From: DATARH01 sp963778385
Lineage (GTDB): Bacteria; Pseudomonadota; Alphaproteobacteria; ATCC43930; CGMCC-115725
Direction: 5' to 3'
Length of the DNA: 64,000 nt
Assembly: GCA_963778385.1 (NCBI GenBank)
Contig: CAVZUA010000032.1
Location: 248,001-312,000, forward strand
Of the stretch, positions 6,247 to 14,936 are shown one piece after another; within the stretch, counting starts at the first letter, position 1; every line of letters starts with the position of its first letter. Both the position numbers and the translations under genes were made by a program. Below the pieces are notes generated by a model. It was not told the origin of the DNA. It saw only the letters and a list, made by a program, of their open reading frames with translations, and did no database searches.

Positions 6247-8490
6247 TTGCCCTGGCCGCGAGGCTTGCGCGAGGCCGGGCTGGCCCTCGGCGTGGCGGCG
6301 GCGACCCTCCTTCCGCTTTCGGCCCTCGCCCCCGTTCCGCTGCGCATCCTCGAAACGGCATCGCTCGATCTGCGTTTTCGGATACGTGGCCCGATCCATC
6401 CGGGGGACGAAGTGGCCGTCGTCCTGGTCGACGACCGCAGCCTTGCGGCGCTCGGGCGCTGGCCGCTCAATCGACATCTGTTCGCCAAGGCCGTGCGAAC
6501 CGCCCAGCAGGCCGGCGCCAAGACGTGCGTCTTCGATCTGCTGTTCGCGGAACCTGAGCAGAACTTGCCCCGCGAGGTGCGCGAGCGCGCCCATGCCGCC
6601 GCCGATCAACTTTCCGGCGGGCAGAACCCGGAGCTGCGCGCGGCTCTCGATCAGCTGTTGGCCGACAACCCCGATGGCGATCTCGCCACCGCTATTCGCG
6701 ACAGCGGCAACGTTCTGCTGCCGCTGGCCTTTTCCTTTTCCGGGCCGGCTGGGCCGGAGCCGCCCGCTTATGTCTCCGATCAGGCCTATCAACAGCTCGA
6801 CAAGAGCCCGGTCGAGCCGCTCTTCCCGCTCGAGGCGAAATCGGCAGTCATCCCGGTCTCGCCGCTCGGCGAGGCGGCAGCCGGCCTCGGCCATGTCAAC
6901 ATCTCCTATGACCGCGATGGCGCCCCGCGTTACGACTACTTGGCGCTGCCGTTCAACGGCGACTTTCTGCCGTCCTTGCCCGTGCGCGCGGTGGCTTCTT
7001 ATCTCGGCGTGCCGTGGGATGCGGTCGGCCTCGCGCTCGGCGCCGGGGTACGGATCGGCAAACTCACGGTGCCGACCGACCCGGCCATGCGCCTGCTCGT
7101 CAATTACCGCGGGCCGCGCGGCACAATCCCGACCTATTCGTTTGTCGACCTGCTGGACGGTCGCATTACGGCGGATCGGCTGGCCGGCCGCATTGTGCTG
7201 ATCGGCGCGTCGTTTATCGGCATCGCCGATACCAATCCGGCGCCGTTCGACAACACGCCGATGCCCGGCACCGAACGGATGGCCAACATCATCAACTCGC
7301 TGGTTGCCGGCGACTTCATCCGCGAAAACCCGGCCCCCTGGCCGTTGCTGACGATCGGCGTGGTGCTGCTGTTGGCGGCGGTGAGCGGCGTGGCGATCGT
7401 GCTGAGCCCCACCCGAATCGCCGTCCTGGCCGCCGCGGTCCCGCTTATCGTATGGGGCGGCGGCGTACAGGTGGCTTTCAATCGCGGGCTGTGGCTGCCG
7501 TTGGTGAACCCGCTGCTCGCGCTGGCCGCGGCGTCGCTCAGCGTGCTGCTGTTCCGCTATGGGTTTGTCGATCTGCAGCGACGGCGCGTCCACGCCGCCT
7601 TCCGCCATTATCTGGCGCCCGATCTCGTCAACCAGCTCGCCGACAATGCGCAGCAGCTGCGACTTGGCGGTGAGACGCGCGCGATCAGCGTGATGTTCAG
7701 CGACATTCGCGGCTTTACCTCGATTTCCGAGAGCTTCAAAACCAATCCGGAAGGGTTGAGCCGGTTGATCAATCGGGGTTTTCTGTCGCCGATGACCAAG
7801 CTCATCATGGCGCAACGCGGCACAATCGACAAATACATGGGCGACTGCATCATGGCATTCTGGAACGCGCCGCTCGACGATGCGGACCATGCCGACCATG
7901 CCTGTGCCAGCGCGCTGGCGATGCTGCGGGAACTCGACCGCATCAACCCTGAGCTTGAACGCGAAGCCGAGGCGGAAGGCCGGGGCTTCCAGCCGCTGCA
8001 TATCGGGATCGGCATCAACAGCGGCGAGTGCGTGGTCGGCAATATGGGCTCCGACGAGCGCTTTGCGTACACCGCGATGGGCGACGCGGTGAACCTCGCA
8101 TCACGACTCGAAGGCCAGACCAAGAATTATGGCGTCGGTATCATCATAGGCGAGGCGACGCGCGCCGCCGCATCGGCCTGGGCGGCGCTCGAACTCGACC
8201 TGATCGCGGTCAAGGGCAAAGCCGAGGCCGTGCGCATCTATGCGCTGCTCGGGGATGCAGAACTGGCGCGGTCGGCGGATTTTATCACGAAGATGGGGCG
8301 GCACGAGCGCATGCTCGCGGCTTACCGGGCACAGGAATGGAGCTACGCGCTTGCCGCGCTGGCGGAATGCCGCGCCGCCGACCCCGCACTTGCCGGCCTG
8401 TATGAGCTCTACGCCGAGCGCATCGACTATTTCCTGGACAATCCGCCAGGCAAGGACTGGGACGGCGTTTTCATCGCGGAGACGAAGTAG
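6247..8490 (+). CDS. CHASE2-domain class III adenylate/guanylate cyclase
   Basis: 747 residues, inner membrane. An N-terminal hydrophobic helix (about 9-30) leads into an extracytoplasmic CHASE2 sensor (about 35-350, with 'VAVVLVDDRSLAALGRWPLNRH' and 'GRIVLIGASFIGIADTNPAPF'). Three membrane spans cover about 360-445. A class III cyclase domain follows, with metal Asp486 in 'MFSDIRGFTS', Asp533 in 'DKYMGDCIMAFW', 'INSGECVVGNMGS' and 'YTAMGDAVNLASRLEG'. The catalytic residues look intact, so it should make cAMP (cGMP is less likely). The TTG start sits 9 bases after the FecR stop in the same frame. CHASE2 should sense a periplasmic cue, possibly delivered by the FecR protein and barrel encoded upstream. 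Confidence 0.88.
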   Translation: MPWPRGLREAGLALGVAAATLLPLSALAPVPLRILETASLDLRFRIRGPIHPGDEVAVVLVDDRSLAALGRWPLNRHLFAKAVRTAQQAGAKTCVFDLLFAEPEQNLPREVRERAHAAADQLSGGQNPELRAALDQLLADNPDGDLATAIRDSGNVLLPLAFSFSGPAGPEPPAYVSDQAYQQLDKSPVEPLFPLEAKSAVIPVSPLGEAAAGLGHVNISYDRDGAPRYDYLALPFNGDFLPSLPVRAVASYLGVPWDAVGLALGAGVRIGKLTVPTDPAMRLLVNYRGPRGTIPTYSFVDLLDGRITADRLAGRIVLIGASFIGIADTNPAPFDNTPMPGTERMANIINSLVAGDFIRENPAPWPLLTIGVVLLLAAVSGVAIVLSPTRIAVLAAAVPLIVWGGGVQVAFNRGLWLPLVNPLLALAAASLSVLLFRYGFVDLQRRRVHAAFRHYLAPDLVNQLADNAQQLRLGGETRAISVMFSDIRGFTSISESFKTNPEGLSRLINRGFLSPMTKLIMAQRGTIDKYMGDCIMAFWNAPLDDADHADHACASALAMLRELDRINPELEREAEAEGRGFQPLHIGIGINSGECVVGNMGSDERFAYTAMGDAVNLASRLEGQTKNYGVGIIIGEATRAAASAWAALELDLIAVKGKAEAVRIYALLGDAELARSADFITKMGRHERMLAAYRAQEWSYALAALAECRAADPALAGLYELYAERIDYFLDNPPGKDWDGVFIAETK

Positions 8491-8511
8491 CGCTTCCAAC
8501 TTATTATAATT

Positions 8512-8973
8512 TCACGTTTTCCATCGGCGCGCGGCTTCGTCGTCCTTGTGGCGCGCCGCGACCCAGCGCTCGCCCTGTGGAGTCTCTTCGCTCTTCCAGA
8601 AGGGGGCGTCGGTCTTTAGCCAATCGATCAGGAAATGGCACGCGGCGAGCGCCGCCTCGCGATGCGGCGAGGCGGTCGCCACCAGCACGATACGGTCGCC
8701 CGGCTCGAGCCGGCCGTAGCGGTGGATGATCAGGCTCGCGTCGAGCGGCCAGCGCTTGTTGGCCTCGGCTTCGATCTCGGCCAGCTTCTTCTCGGTCATG
8801 CCGGGATAATGCTCGAGCGTCAACGCGCTGACCCGGTCGGCGCCGTCCCCCTGGTAATTGGCATCGCGCACCAGCCCGATAAAGCTCGCGATCCCGCCGA
8901 TCCGCGCATTACCGCGCGTCAGCGCATCGAGCTCCCGGCCGATATCAAAATCCTCGCGCTGGACCTTGATCAT
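8512..8973 (-). CDS. moaE: Molybdopterin synthase catalytic subunit MoaE
   Basis: 153 residues. MoaE, with thiocarboxylated MoaD, puts two sulfurs into precursor Z to make molybdopterin. The family pattern is clear: 'IASFIGLVRD', 'LTLEHYPGMTEKKLAEIEAEA', 'IIHRYGRLEPGDRIVLVATASPHREAA', 'CHFLIDWLKTDAPFWKSE' (active-site Lys and Arg region). I chose the ATG at 8973 because it follows the moaD stop by one base, and the longer in-frame extension has no family similarity. It is the last gene of a molybdenum cofactor run. Confidence 0.92.
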   Translation of the reverse strand: MIKVQREDFDIGRELDALTRGNARIGGIASFIGLVRDANYQGDGADRVSALTLEHYPGMTEKKLAEIEAEANKRWPLDASLIIHRYGRLEPGDRIVLVATASPHREAALAACHFLIDWLKTDAPFWKSEETPQGERWVAARHKDDEAARRWKT

Positions 8974-8974
8974 G

Positions 8975-9226
8975 TCAGCCTCCGGTGACCGGCGGAAAGA
9001 CCGCGACCTCGTCGCCGTCACGGATAGGGTGCTCCGGCCCGACATAGTCCTGGTTGACCGCGACGCGCACGGCAGAGAGATCTTTCAGCGCATCTGCATA
9101 GCCCGGCCCGCGCGACTTCAGCCATTGCAGCAGGGTGTTGACGTCATGCACCTGCGACGGCAGCGCGAGTTCCTCCTCGGCGGTGCCGATCTTAGCGCGC
9201 AGCCAGGCGAAATAGAGGAGCCGCAT
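8975..9226 (-). CDS. moaD: Molybdopterin synthase sulfur-carrier subunit MoaD
   Basis: 83 residues, ubiquitin-like fold. It ends in Gly-Gly ('FPPVTGG'), the tail that is adenylated by MoeB and thiocarboxylated to carry sulfur to MoaE. The start 'MRLLYFAWLRAKIGTAEEEL' and 'VAVNQDYVGPEHPIRDGDEVAVFPPVTGG' are typical of the family. The stop lies one base before moaE, and moeA lies 16 bases upstream, so these genes form one transcript. Confidence 0.93.
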   Translation of the reverse strand: MRLLYFAWLRAKIGTAEEELALPSQVHDVNTLLQWLKSRGPGYADALKDLSAVRVAVNQDYVGPEHPIRDGDEVAVFPPVTGG

Positions 9227-9242
9227 CGTCCGCTCCCGGCCC

Positions 9243-10496
9243 TCAGCCGATGATCTCGGCGTAGGGGAGGAAATCGACCATCGCGCCGGGACGCAACCCG
9301 TCCGCCGCCTCGTCGACGATCACGAACCCGTCCGAGTTGACGATCGACGACAGGATTCCGGCACCATCCTTTGGATATTTATGAGCCGTGACCACGTCGC
9401 CGTTGCGGGTCAGGCTGGCGCGGACATATTCGCGCCGGCCCGGTCGCTTCTTGTAGGCGAATTCGGCGCGCACCCGGAACAGGGTAGGAGCCTCCGCCGC
9501 CGCGCCGGCGAGGCGCAGGATCAAGGGACGCCCGATGATCGCAAAGGTCAGCGCGGCGGCGACCGGGTTGCCCGGCAGCCCGATCAACGGCACGCCCTTG
9601 ACCTGGCCGAGCGCGACCGGCCGGCCCGGCTTGATCGCCAGCCGCCAGAAATCGATACGCCCGAGCCGCTCGATCGCGGTGCGGATATGGTCTTCCTCGC
9701 CGGTCGACACGCCGCCGGAAGTGACGATCAGGTCATGCTCGGCGGCGGCCCCGGCGAGCGTATCGGTGAGCGCGGCCTCGCGGTCCGGACGGATGCCGAG
9801 GTCCGTCACCCGGCAGCCCAGGCCTCTGAGCAGGGAGGCGAGCATGACCCGGTTGGCATCGTAGATCGCGCCGGGCGGCAGTACGGTTCCGGGTTCGCGC
9901 ACCTCGTCGCCGGTCGAGACCAGCGCCACTCGCAACTTCTGGTAAACCGCCAGCCGGTCCTGCCCGAGCGCCGCCGCAAGGCCGAGATCGGCCGCCTTCA
10001 GCCGCCTCCCAGCGGTGAGCGCGACCATGTCCTGCTCGATATCTTCGCCCGCGTGGCGGCGGTTGGCGCCCTTCTTGAGGCCGGGTTTCATCGTGACCCG
10101 GCCGCCGGAGATCACGCAATCCTCCTGCATCATCACCGTGTCGGCGCCATCGGGCATCGGCGCCCCAGTGAAGATGCGGATCGCCTCGCCGCGCTCGGCC
10201 GCGCGACCAAGCGGGTGACCGGCGGCGGAGCGCCCGGTCACCGGCAGTACCGTGTCTTGATCGGGTAGCAGATCGGCGTGGACGATCGCATAGCCGTCAA
10301 CCGCGCTGTTGGCGTGCGGTGGGACATTCATCGCCGCGACGAGGTCATGCGCCAGCACGCGCCCCAGCGCCTCGGCGAGCGGTACCGTCTCGGGCTCGAC
10401 GACCGGCGTCACGCGTTGTGCGATCAGGGCCAGCGCCTCGTCGACGCCGAGCAGTGTCCCGCCAAACGCAAAGCAATCGTCGCTCAGCTGCGCCAT
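9243..10496 (-). CDS. moeA: Molybdopterin molybdenumtransferase MoeA
   Basis: 417 residues. MoeA inserts molybdate into adenylylated molybdopterin. The domains are visible in order: N-terminal 'NVPPHANSAVDGYA' and 'RIFTGAPMPDGADTVMMQE', the central MoCF-binding part 'VALVSTGDEV.EPG..LPPGAIYDAN', 'DLIVTSGGVSTGEEDHIR', 'KPGRPVALGQ..GVPLIGLPGNPVAA', and a C-terminal beta domain. It overlaps mobB by 13 bp upstream and is followed by moaD 16 bp on. Its products feed Mo enzymes such as the MsrP encoded near 24.3 kb. Confidence 0.94.
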   Translation of the reverse strand: MAQLSDDCFAFGGTLLGVDEALALIAQRVTPVVEPETVPLAEALGRVLAHDLVAAMNVPPHANSAVDGYAIVHADLLPDQDTVLPVTGRSAAGHPLGRAAERGEAIRIFTGAPMPDGADTVMMQEDCVISGGRVTMKPGLKKGANRRHAGEDIEQDMVALTAGRRLKAADLGLAAALGQDRLAVYQKLRVALVSTGDEVREPGTVLPPGAIYDANRVMLASLLRGLGCRVTDLGIRPDREAALTDTLAGAAAEHDLIVTSGGVSTGEEDHIRTAIERLGRIDFWRLAIKPGRPVALGQVKGVPLIGLPGNPVAAALTFAIIGRPLILRLAGAAAEAPTLFRVRAEFAYKKRPGRREYVRASLTRNGDVVTAHKYPKDGAGILSSIVNSDGFVIVDEAADGLRPGAMVDFLPYAEIIG

Positions 10497-10990
10497 GCAC
10501 CAAATCCAGTTTCGCCGAGTATCAGATCGGCGATCGAACCGACATCGGCAAGGTCCAACACCGGCAGCGGCGCTGCCAATGTCGAGTCGGATGCGATGGC
10601 GACGATATGCGGATCGTCCGGATAGAGGAACGGTTTTCCGACCGATGGCCGGTGCACTTCAAGTTTTGGATGAGCATGCGCCTTGAAGCCCTCGACCAAT
10701 AACAGGTCGACCGGCGCCATCCGCGCGACCAGCTCGTCGAGCGACGGTTCCGGCGCCTCGCGCAGTTCGTGCATCAGCGCGAAGCGGCGCGACGAGGCGA
10801 CCATGACCTCGCTGGCCCCGGCCTGGCGGTGCAGCCAGGAATCCTTGCCGGGTTTGTCGATGTCGAATTCGTGGTGGGCGTGCTTGATGGTCGAGACCGT
10901 CAGCCCGCGGCCGATAATCTCGGGTATCAGCCTGGTGAGAAGCGTCGTCTTGCCGCTACCGCTCCAGCCGGCGAGCCCGAAAACCCGCAT
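10484..10990 (-). CDS. mobB: Molybdopterin-guanine dinucleotide biosynthesis protein MobB
   Basis: 168 residues, a P-loop GTP-binding protein. The Walker A is 'GLAGWSGSGKTTLL' at the very N-terminus. 'VSTIKHAHHEFDIDKPGKDSWLHRQAGA' and 'LLLVEGFKAHAHPKLEVHR' are diagnostic of MobB, which assists MobA in attaching GMP to Mo-molybdopterin. No mobA is in the window. The ORF starts 4 bp after pgsA stops and overlaps moeA by 13 bp, so translation is likely coupled. Confidence 0.93.
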   Translation of the reverse strand: MRVFGLAGWSGSGKTTLLTRLIPEIIGRGLTVSTIKHAHHEFDIDKPGKDSWLHRQAGASEVMVASSRRFALMHELREAPEPSLDELVARMAPVDLLLVEGFKAHAHPKLEVHRPSVGKPFLYPDDPHIVAIASDSTLAAPLPVLDLADVGSIADLILGETGFGAWRS

Positions 10991-10994
10991 CGCC

Positions 10995-11594
10995 TCACGC
11001 CAGGCGCCGCGTCGTCTTCCCGCCCGCCGCCGGGCGGGGCGCGGCGATATGCGACAGCCCGGCGCGCAGATAGTCGTAGCCGGTGACCAGGGTCAGCAGC
11101 GCGGCGGCCCATAGCAGCGCTTCGCCGATCGCGACGATTGGCAGTACATGCCACCCGGCACTGCCCACGATCAGCACGCCGATCGCCACCATCTGGATGG
11201 CCGTCTTCCACTTTGCGAGCCGCGACACCGGCATGCCAACGCTGAGCCCGGCGAGGTATTCGCGCAGCCCTGACACCAGGATCTCGCGGCATAGGATGAC
11301 CAGCGCCGGCAACACCGCATGGCTGGTAAGCCGGCCTGTCACGGTCAGCATGAACAGCGTCGCCGCGACCAGTAGCTTGTCGGCGATCGGGTCGAGAAAG
11401 CGGCCGAGCTCGGACTGTTGCTCCCAGCGCCGCGCGAAATGCCCGTCAAGCCAGTCGGTGATACCCGCCGCGGAGAACAGCGCGCAACCAAACCAGCGCG
11501 CGGAATCTCCGTCGACGTAGAACGTCGCGACGACCAGCGGGATCGCCAGAATGCGCGACAGGGTCAGCAGGTTCGGCAGATTGGTCAGCGGCAC
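10995..11594 (-). CDS. pgsA: CDP-diacylglycerol-glycerol-3-phosphate 3-phosphatidyltransferase
   Basis: 199 residues, integral inner-membrane protein with several hydrophobic helices. It makes phosphatidylglycerol phosphate, the precursor of phosphatidylglycerol and cardiolipin. The CDP-alcohol phosphatidyltransferase motif DG-x2-AR-x8-G-x3-D-x3-D is complete in 'LDGHFARRWEQQSELGRF' plus 'LDPIAD'. It starts with GTG. The gene sits between uvrC (44 bp) and mobB (4 bp) on one strand, a linkage with uvrC and moaDE that recurs in alphaproteobacteria. Confidence 0.93.
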   Translation of the reverse strand: MPLTNLPNLLTLSRILAIPLVVATFYVDGDSARWFGCALFSAAGITDWLDGHFARRWEQQSELGRFLDPIADKLLVAATLFMLTVTGRLTSHAVLPALVILCREILVSGLREYLAGLSVGMPVSRLAKWKTAIQMVAIGVLIVGSAGWHVLPIVAIGEALLWAAALLTLVTGYDYLRAGLSHIAAPRPAAGGKTTRRLA

Positions 11595-11638
11595 GATGAA
11601 CTCCGAGCGCGAGAGATCGGCTGGGCTGGGAAACGATC

Positions 11639-13675
11639 TTACCCAACCTCGTGAAAGTGGTCATAAACCTTTTTTGCGACAGCTTTGCTGATGCCGGCAA
11701 CACGCTCGATCTCGGCCTGCCCGGCGCGGGCGATCGTCCGCGCCGAGCCGAAATGGTGCAGCAGCGCCTGCTTGCGCTTCGCGCCGATGCCGGCGATCTC
11801 GTCGAGCGGCGAGCGGCCGAGCGATTTCGCATGCCGCGCGCGGTAAGTGCCGATCGCAAAGCGATGCGCTTCGTCGCGCAGTCGCTGCAGGAAATAGAGC
11901 ACCGGATCGCGCGGTTCGAGCGAGAAGGACGGCCGGCCGGGAATGAAGAACCGCTCGCGTCCGGCGTCGCGGTCGGGCCCCTTGGCGATGCCGATCACCG
12001 GCACGTCCCCGATCCCCAATTCGTCGAGCACGCCTTGCGCGATGCCCAGTTGGCCACGCCCGCCGTCGATCAGTACCAGGTCGGGCCAGGTGCCGCTCGC
12101 CCGCTCGGGATCCTCCTTGATCGCCCGCGCAAACCGGCGGTGCAGCACTTCACGCATCATCGCGTAGTCATCGCCGCCGATGCCGTCGGGTTCCGCGACC
12201 TCCATCGCTGTGGATGCGCGCAAGCCGCGAATCGTGAATTTGCGGTACTGGTTTTTCATCAGCCCCTCGGGCCCGGCGACGATCATCGCACCGACCGCGT
12301 TGGCGCCCTGGTTATGGCTGTTGTCGTAGACCTCGATGCGGTTGAGCGGAGCGGGCAGGCCGAGCGCGGCGGCGACGCCGTCGAGCAATTGCCGCTGCGT
12401 GCTGCTTTCCGCAAGGCGGCGGCCGAGCGCCTCGCGGGCCGTCGCGGTGATGCGTTCGACCAGCTTCCGTTTGTCGCCGCGCTGCGGCACAACCAGCGTC
12501 ACCTTGCGCCCGCCCAGCGATAGCGCCTCGGCGACCAGCGCCTGTTCGACGAGCATGTGGCTCAGCAGCACGAGCGGCGGCTTGGGCCGGTTGTCGTAGA
12601 ACTGGCCGACAAAGCTGGTCAGTACCTCTTCGACCGGGAGCTGACGGTCGTGGCTTGGGAAATAGGCGCGATTGCCCCAGTTCTGCCCGCCGCGGAAGAA
12701 GAACACCTGCACGCAAGTGTGCCCACCGGCCTGGTAAGCGGCAATGATGTCGGCGTCGTCGATGCCCGGTGTGTAAATGTCCTGGTGGCCTTGCACCATC
12801 GACAGCGCGCGGATGCGGTCGCGCAGCATCGCCGCCGCCTCGAAATCGAGCGCCGCCGAGGCCGCCTCCATCTCGACCGCGAGCCGTGCCTGCACATCGG
12901 CGCTGCGGCCGTTGAGAAAGCTCTTTGCCTCCTCGATCAGCGCCGCGTAATCCTCCGGCGTGATGCGCCCGACACAGGGCGCGCTGCACCGTTTGATCTG
13001 AAACAGCAAGCAGGGGCGGGTGCGGTTGTTGAACACGCTGTCGCCGCACGAGCGCAGCAGAAACGCCTTTTGCAGCGTGATCAGCGTGCGGTTGACCGCG
13101 CCAGCGGAGGCGAACGGGCCGAAATACGTGCCGTCATCGGTGCGCGCGCCGCGATGCTTGGCGAGCTGTGGAAACGTTTGGTCGGCGGCGATGTGGATCA
13201 ACGGGAACGACTTGTCGTCGCGCAACAGCACGTTAAAGCGCGGCAGCAAGCGCTTGATAATGTTGCATTCGAGCAGCAGAGCCTCGGCCTCGGTCTGCGT
13301 CTCGACGATTTCCAGCGCCGTGGTTTGCGACACCATCTGGCGCAGCCGGTTCGACAGGCCGAGCGGGTGCGTGTAGTTCTGCACCCGCGCCTTCAGGTTG
13401 CGCGCCTTGCCGACATAGATGGCGTCGCCCTTGCGATCGAGCATGCGGTAGACGCCGGGACTCGCCGGCACATTGCGCAGCGCCCGTCGAATGATCCCGG
13501 CGCCGTTGGCGATGCCGCCGCTGGCGGGAAGAGCGGGTTCGTCATCCGCCGATGCCACGTCGATCCCACCGGGCCCGCGCCGCGGATCGAACGATTCCGG
13601 CGCCGGTTGCCGCGGGCGCCGCGGCGCCCGGCGAACCGGAGCGGCTTCGGCGCTGCGTTCGCTACTTTCGGGCAT
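11639..13675 (-). CDS. uvrC: UvrABC system protein C (excinuclease subunit)
   Basis: 678 residues. UvrC makes both incisions flanking a DNA lesion during nucleotide excision repair. Domains: a charged N-terminal extension of about 68 residues rich in Arg, Pro and Ala; GIY-YIG nuclease ('GVYRMLDRKGDAIYVGKARN'); UVR motif ('DFEAAAMLRDRIRAL'); RNase H-like second nuclease ('IEVYDNSHNQG', 'LVLIDGGRGQL'); C-terminal tandem helix-hairpin-helix ('EIAGIGAKRKQALLHHFGS', 'VAGISKAVAKKVYDHF'). I chose ATG 13675 over an in-frame TTG at 13684. It is first in the probable operon uvrC-pgsA-mobB-moeA-moaDE. Confidence 0.94.
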   Translation of the reverse strand: MPESSERSAEAAPVRRAPRRPRQPAPESFDPRRGPGGIDVASADDEPALPASGGIANGAGIIRRALRNVPASPGVYRMLDRKGDAIYVGKARNLKARVQNYTHPLGLSNRLRQMVSQTTALEIVETQTEAEALLLECNIIKRLLPRFNVLLRDDKSFPLIHIAADQTFPQLAKHRGARTDDGTYFGPFASAGAVNRTLITLQKAFLLRSCGDSVFNNRTRPCLLFQIKRCSAPCVGRITPEDYAALIEEAKSFLNGRSADVQARLAVEMEAASAALDFEAAAMLRDRIRALSMVQGHQDIYTPGIDDADIIAAYQAGGHTCVQVFFFRGGQNWGNRAYFPSHDRQLPVEEVLTSFVGQFYDNRPKPPLVLLSHMLVEQALVAEALSLGGRKVTLVVPQRGDKRKLVERITATAREALGRRLAESSTQRQLLDGVAAALGLPAPLNRIEVYDNSHNQGANAVGAMIVAGPEGLMKNQYRKFTIRGLRASTAMEVAEPDGIGGDDYAMMREVLHRRFARAIKEDPERASGTWPDLVLIDGGRGQLGIAQGVLDELGIGDVPVIGIAKGPDRDAGRERFFIPGRPSFSLEPRDPVLYFLQRLRDEAHRFAIGTYRARHAKSLGRSPLDEIAGIGAKRKQALLHHFGSARTIARAGQAEIERVAGISKAVAKKVYDHFHEVG

Positions 13676-13985
13676 ATCCACCAAGCCTGTGGATAAATCT
13701 GTCGAAAAAACGCGATGGCAAGTTCGGGGATGCGATTATGACAATAGCATTCACCACGCCGCCTAAAATCGGCCGTGCCTCCTTAAGTGTTTGAATCTGC
13801 CTTGGTTTTTGCATCTCGTACATTAAATGTCTGTAACAAATCAAACCGTTAGCCGCCGTCGCATCACGCCATGATTAAGTCTTACGCCTTGTGAACAAGT
13901 TGAACTGCCATGCGGCGAGTCGCGTCGAATCCGCAGCTTAAGCGAGACATTTTGTCACCCCCGGGCATCGTCGGACGCGGCTGGT
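13676..13985. other. Intergenic stretch upstream of uvrC, no gene recognised
   Basis: About 310 bases between the uvrC start and the SDR stop are noticeably richer in A and T than the surroundings. The promoter of the uvrC operon should lie here on the minus strand. I could not find a convincing -35/-10 pair or a GTTC-N7-GTTC LexA box. Short frames on both strands have no ribosome binding site or protein-like composition. Confidence 0.5.
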
Positions 13986-14786
13986 TCATTCGACCATGCC
14001 GCTGGGGCGCGGCGGCGCCCAGCCGAGATGCTGCCCGCCGTCGAGCGCAATCATCTGTCCGGTCATCGCCGGCGCGGCGAGAATAAAGCGCAGCGCAGCG
14101 GCGACCTCCTCCGGACCGGTACCGCGTTGCAATGGCATGGCGCGACATTGTTCAAGGAATTGCTCATGGCTTTGCCGCGGGCTCGGCAGGGTCGGGCCCG
14201 GACCGATGCCGTTGACCCGGATGCGCGGTGCGAGCGCCAGCGCCATGGTTTGGGTCAACGTCCACAAGCCGGCCTTGCTCAGCGTATACGACACGAAATA
14301 GGGCGTGAGATTCCAGACTCGCTCGTCCAACAGATTGACAATGCAGCCACCAGCCTCCTTCGGCAGAAGCCGGGCGAATTCCTGCATCAGCACAAACGGC
14401 GCGCGCAGATTAACCGCGAGATGGGCGTCCCAGCTTTCGCGCGTTACGGTGTCGACCACGTCGTTCTCGAAGATCGACGCGTTGTTGACCAGGACGCCGA
14501 TCGGCCCCAGAGCTGCTGCCGCCTGCGGCAACAACGCCGCGATCTGAGCCTCATCGGCCAGATCGGCGGCGATGGCCGCCGCCTTGCCGCCGCTTTGTTC
14601 GATCTCGGCGACAACCGATCGCGCCGGTGTTTCCGATGCGTGATAGTGCACCGCGACGGCAAAGCCGGCCTCGACCAGCGCCAGCGCGCAGGCGCGCCCG
14701 ATCCGTTGGCCGCCCCCGGTGACCAGTGCCGCCTTTGGCACTGGCGGGGCAGGGAAGGCGCCGGTCGGAGTCGCGTCGCCGATCAT
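13986..14786 (-). CDS. Short-chain dehydrogenase/reductase, pteridine-reductase-like
   Basis: 266 residues, Rossmann fold. The nucleotide-binding motif is 'LVTGGGQRIGRA', and the form with Gln-Arg-Ile-Gly favours NADPH. 'VNNASIF' and the active site 'Y-x3-K' (Tyr167, Lys171 in 'SYTLSKAGL') follow. The residue where classical SDRs carry Ser is Asp154 ('IVNLLDERVW'), as in PTR1 and FolM, which reduce dihydropterins. A pteridine or dihydromonapterin reductase role is therefore plausible, but the substrate is not proven. It lies upstream of uvrC on the same strand, a linkage seen in other alphaproteobacteria. Confidence 0.82.
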   Translation of the reverse strand: MIGDATPTGAFPAPPVPKAALVTGGGQRIGRACALALVEAGFAVAVHYHASETPARSVVAEIEQSGGKAAAIAADLADEAQIAALLPQAAAALGPIGVLVNNASIFENDVVDTVTRESWDAHLAVNLRAPFVLMQEFARLLPKEAGGCIVNLLDERVWNLTPYFVSYTLSKAGLWTLTQTMALALAPRIRVNGIGPGPTLPSPRQSHEQFLEQCRAMPLQRGTGPEEVAAALRFILAAPAMTGQMIALDGGQHLGWAPPRPSGMVE

Positions 14787-14807
14787 CGCTGCAGGCTCGT
14801 CGCGGCG

Positions 14808-14915
14808 TCCTTCGAGACGTGCCTGAAGACGCTCCTCAGGATGACGGCGTTAGGCGGATGGCAGAACGAAAAACCGCCATCCTGAGGGGCCCGCGGAGTG
14901 GGCGTCTCGAGGGGA
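14808..14915. repeat. Inverted pair of dispersed repeats (REP family A), copy 1
   Basis: Two related units of about 40 bases face each other: 14808-14847 begins TCCTTCGAGACG and ends CTCCTCAGGATGACGG, and 14874-14915 is the reverse type (CATCCTGAGG...GTCTCGAGG). Each unit is itself roughly palindromic. The same pair occurs at 60221-60326, so this is a dispersed repeat family. It fills the SDR-uvrB gap. Confidence 0.75.
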
Positions 14916-14936
14916 CCAACGGCGCTTCTCCAGCTC

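Noticed and set aside
6235..6249. FecR-cyclase fusion by stop read-through
   Set aside because: The two genes share a frame with one TAG between them, but each half has its own export signal or membrane anchor and the cyclase has a plausible TTG start. Separate proteins are simpler.
5926..8001. Long minus-strand frame opposite the FecR and cyclase genes
   Set aside because: It overlaps two recognised genes and has an Arg/His/Gln-rich composition with no domain.
8973..10496. Molybdenum cofactor riboswitch upstream of the moa/moe genes
   Set aside because: The genes overlap or are a few bases apart, and the operon begins at uvrC. There is no leader long enough near the Mo cofactor genes.
13662..13844. 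60-codon minus-strand frame overlapping the uvrC start
   Set aside because: It covers the AT-rich leader, has no recognised domain and would overlap the true uvrC N-terminus in another frame.
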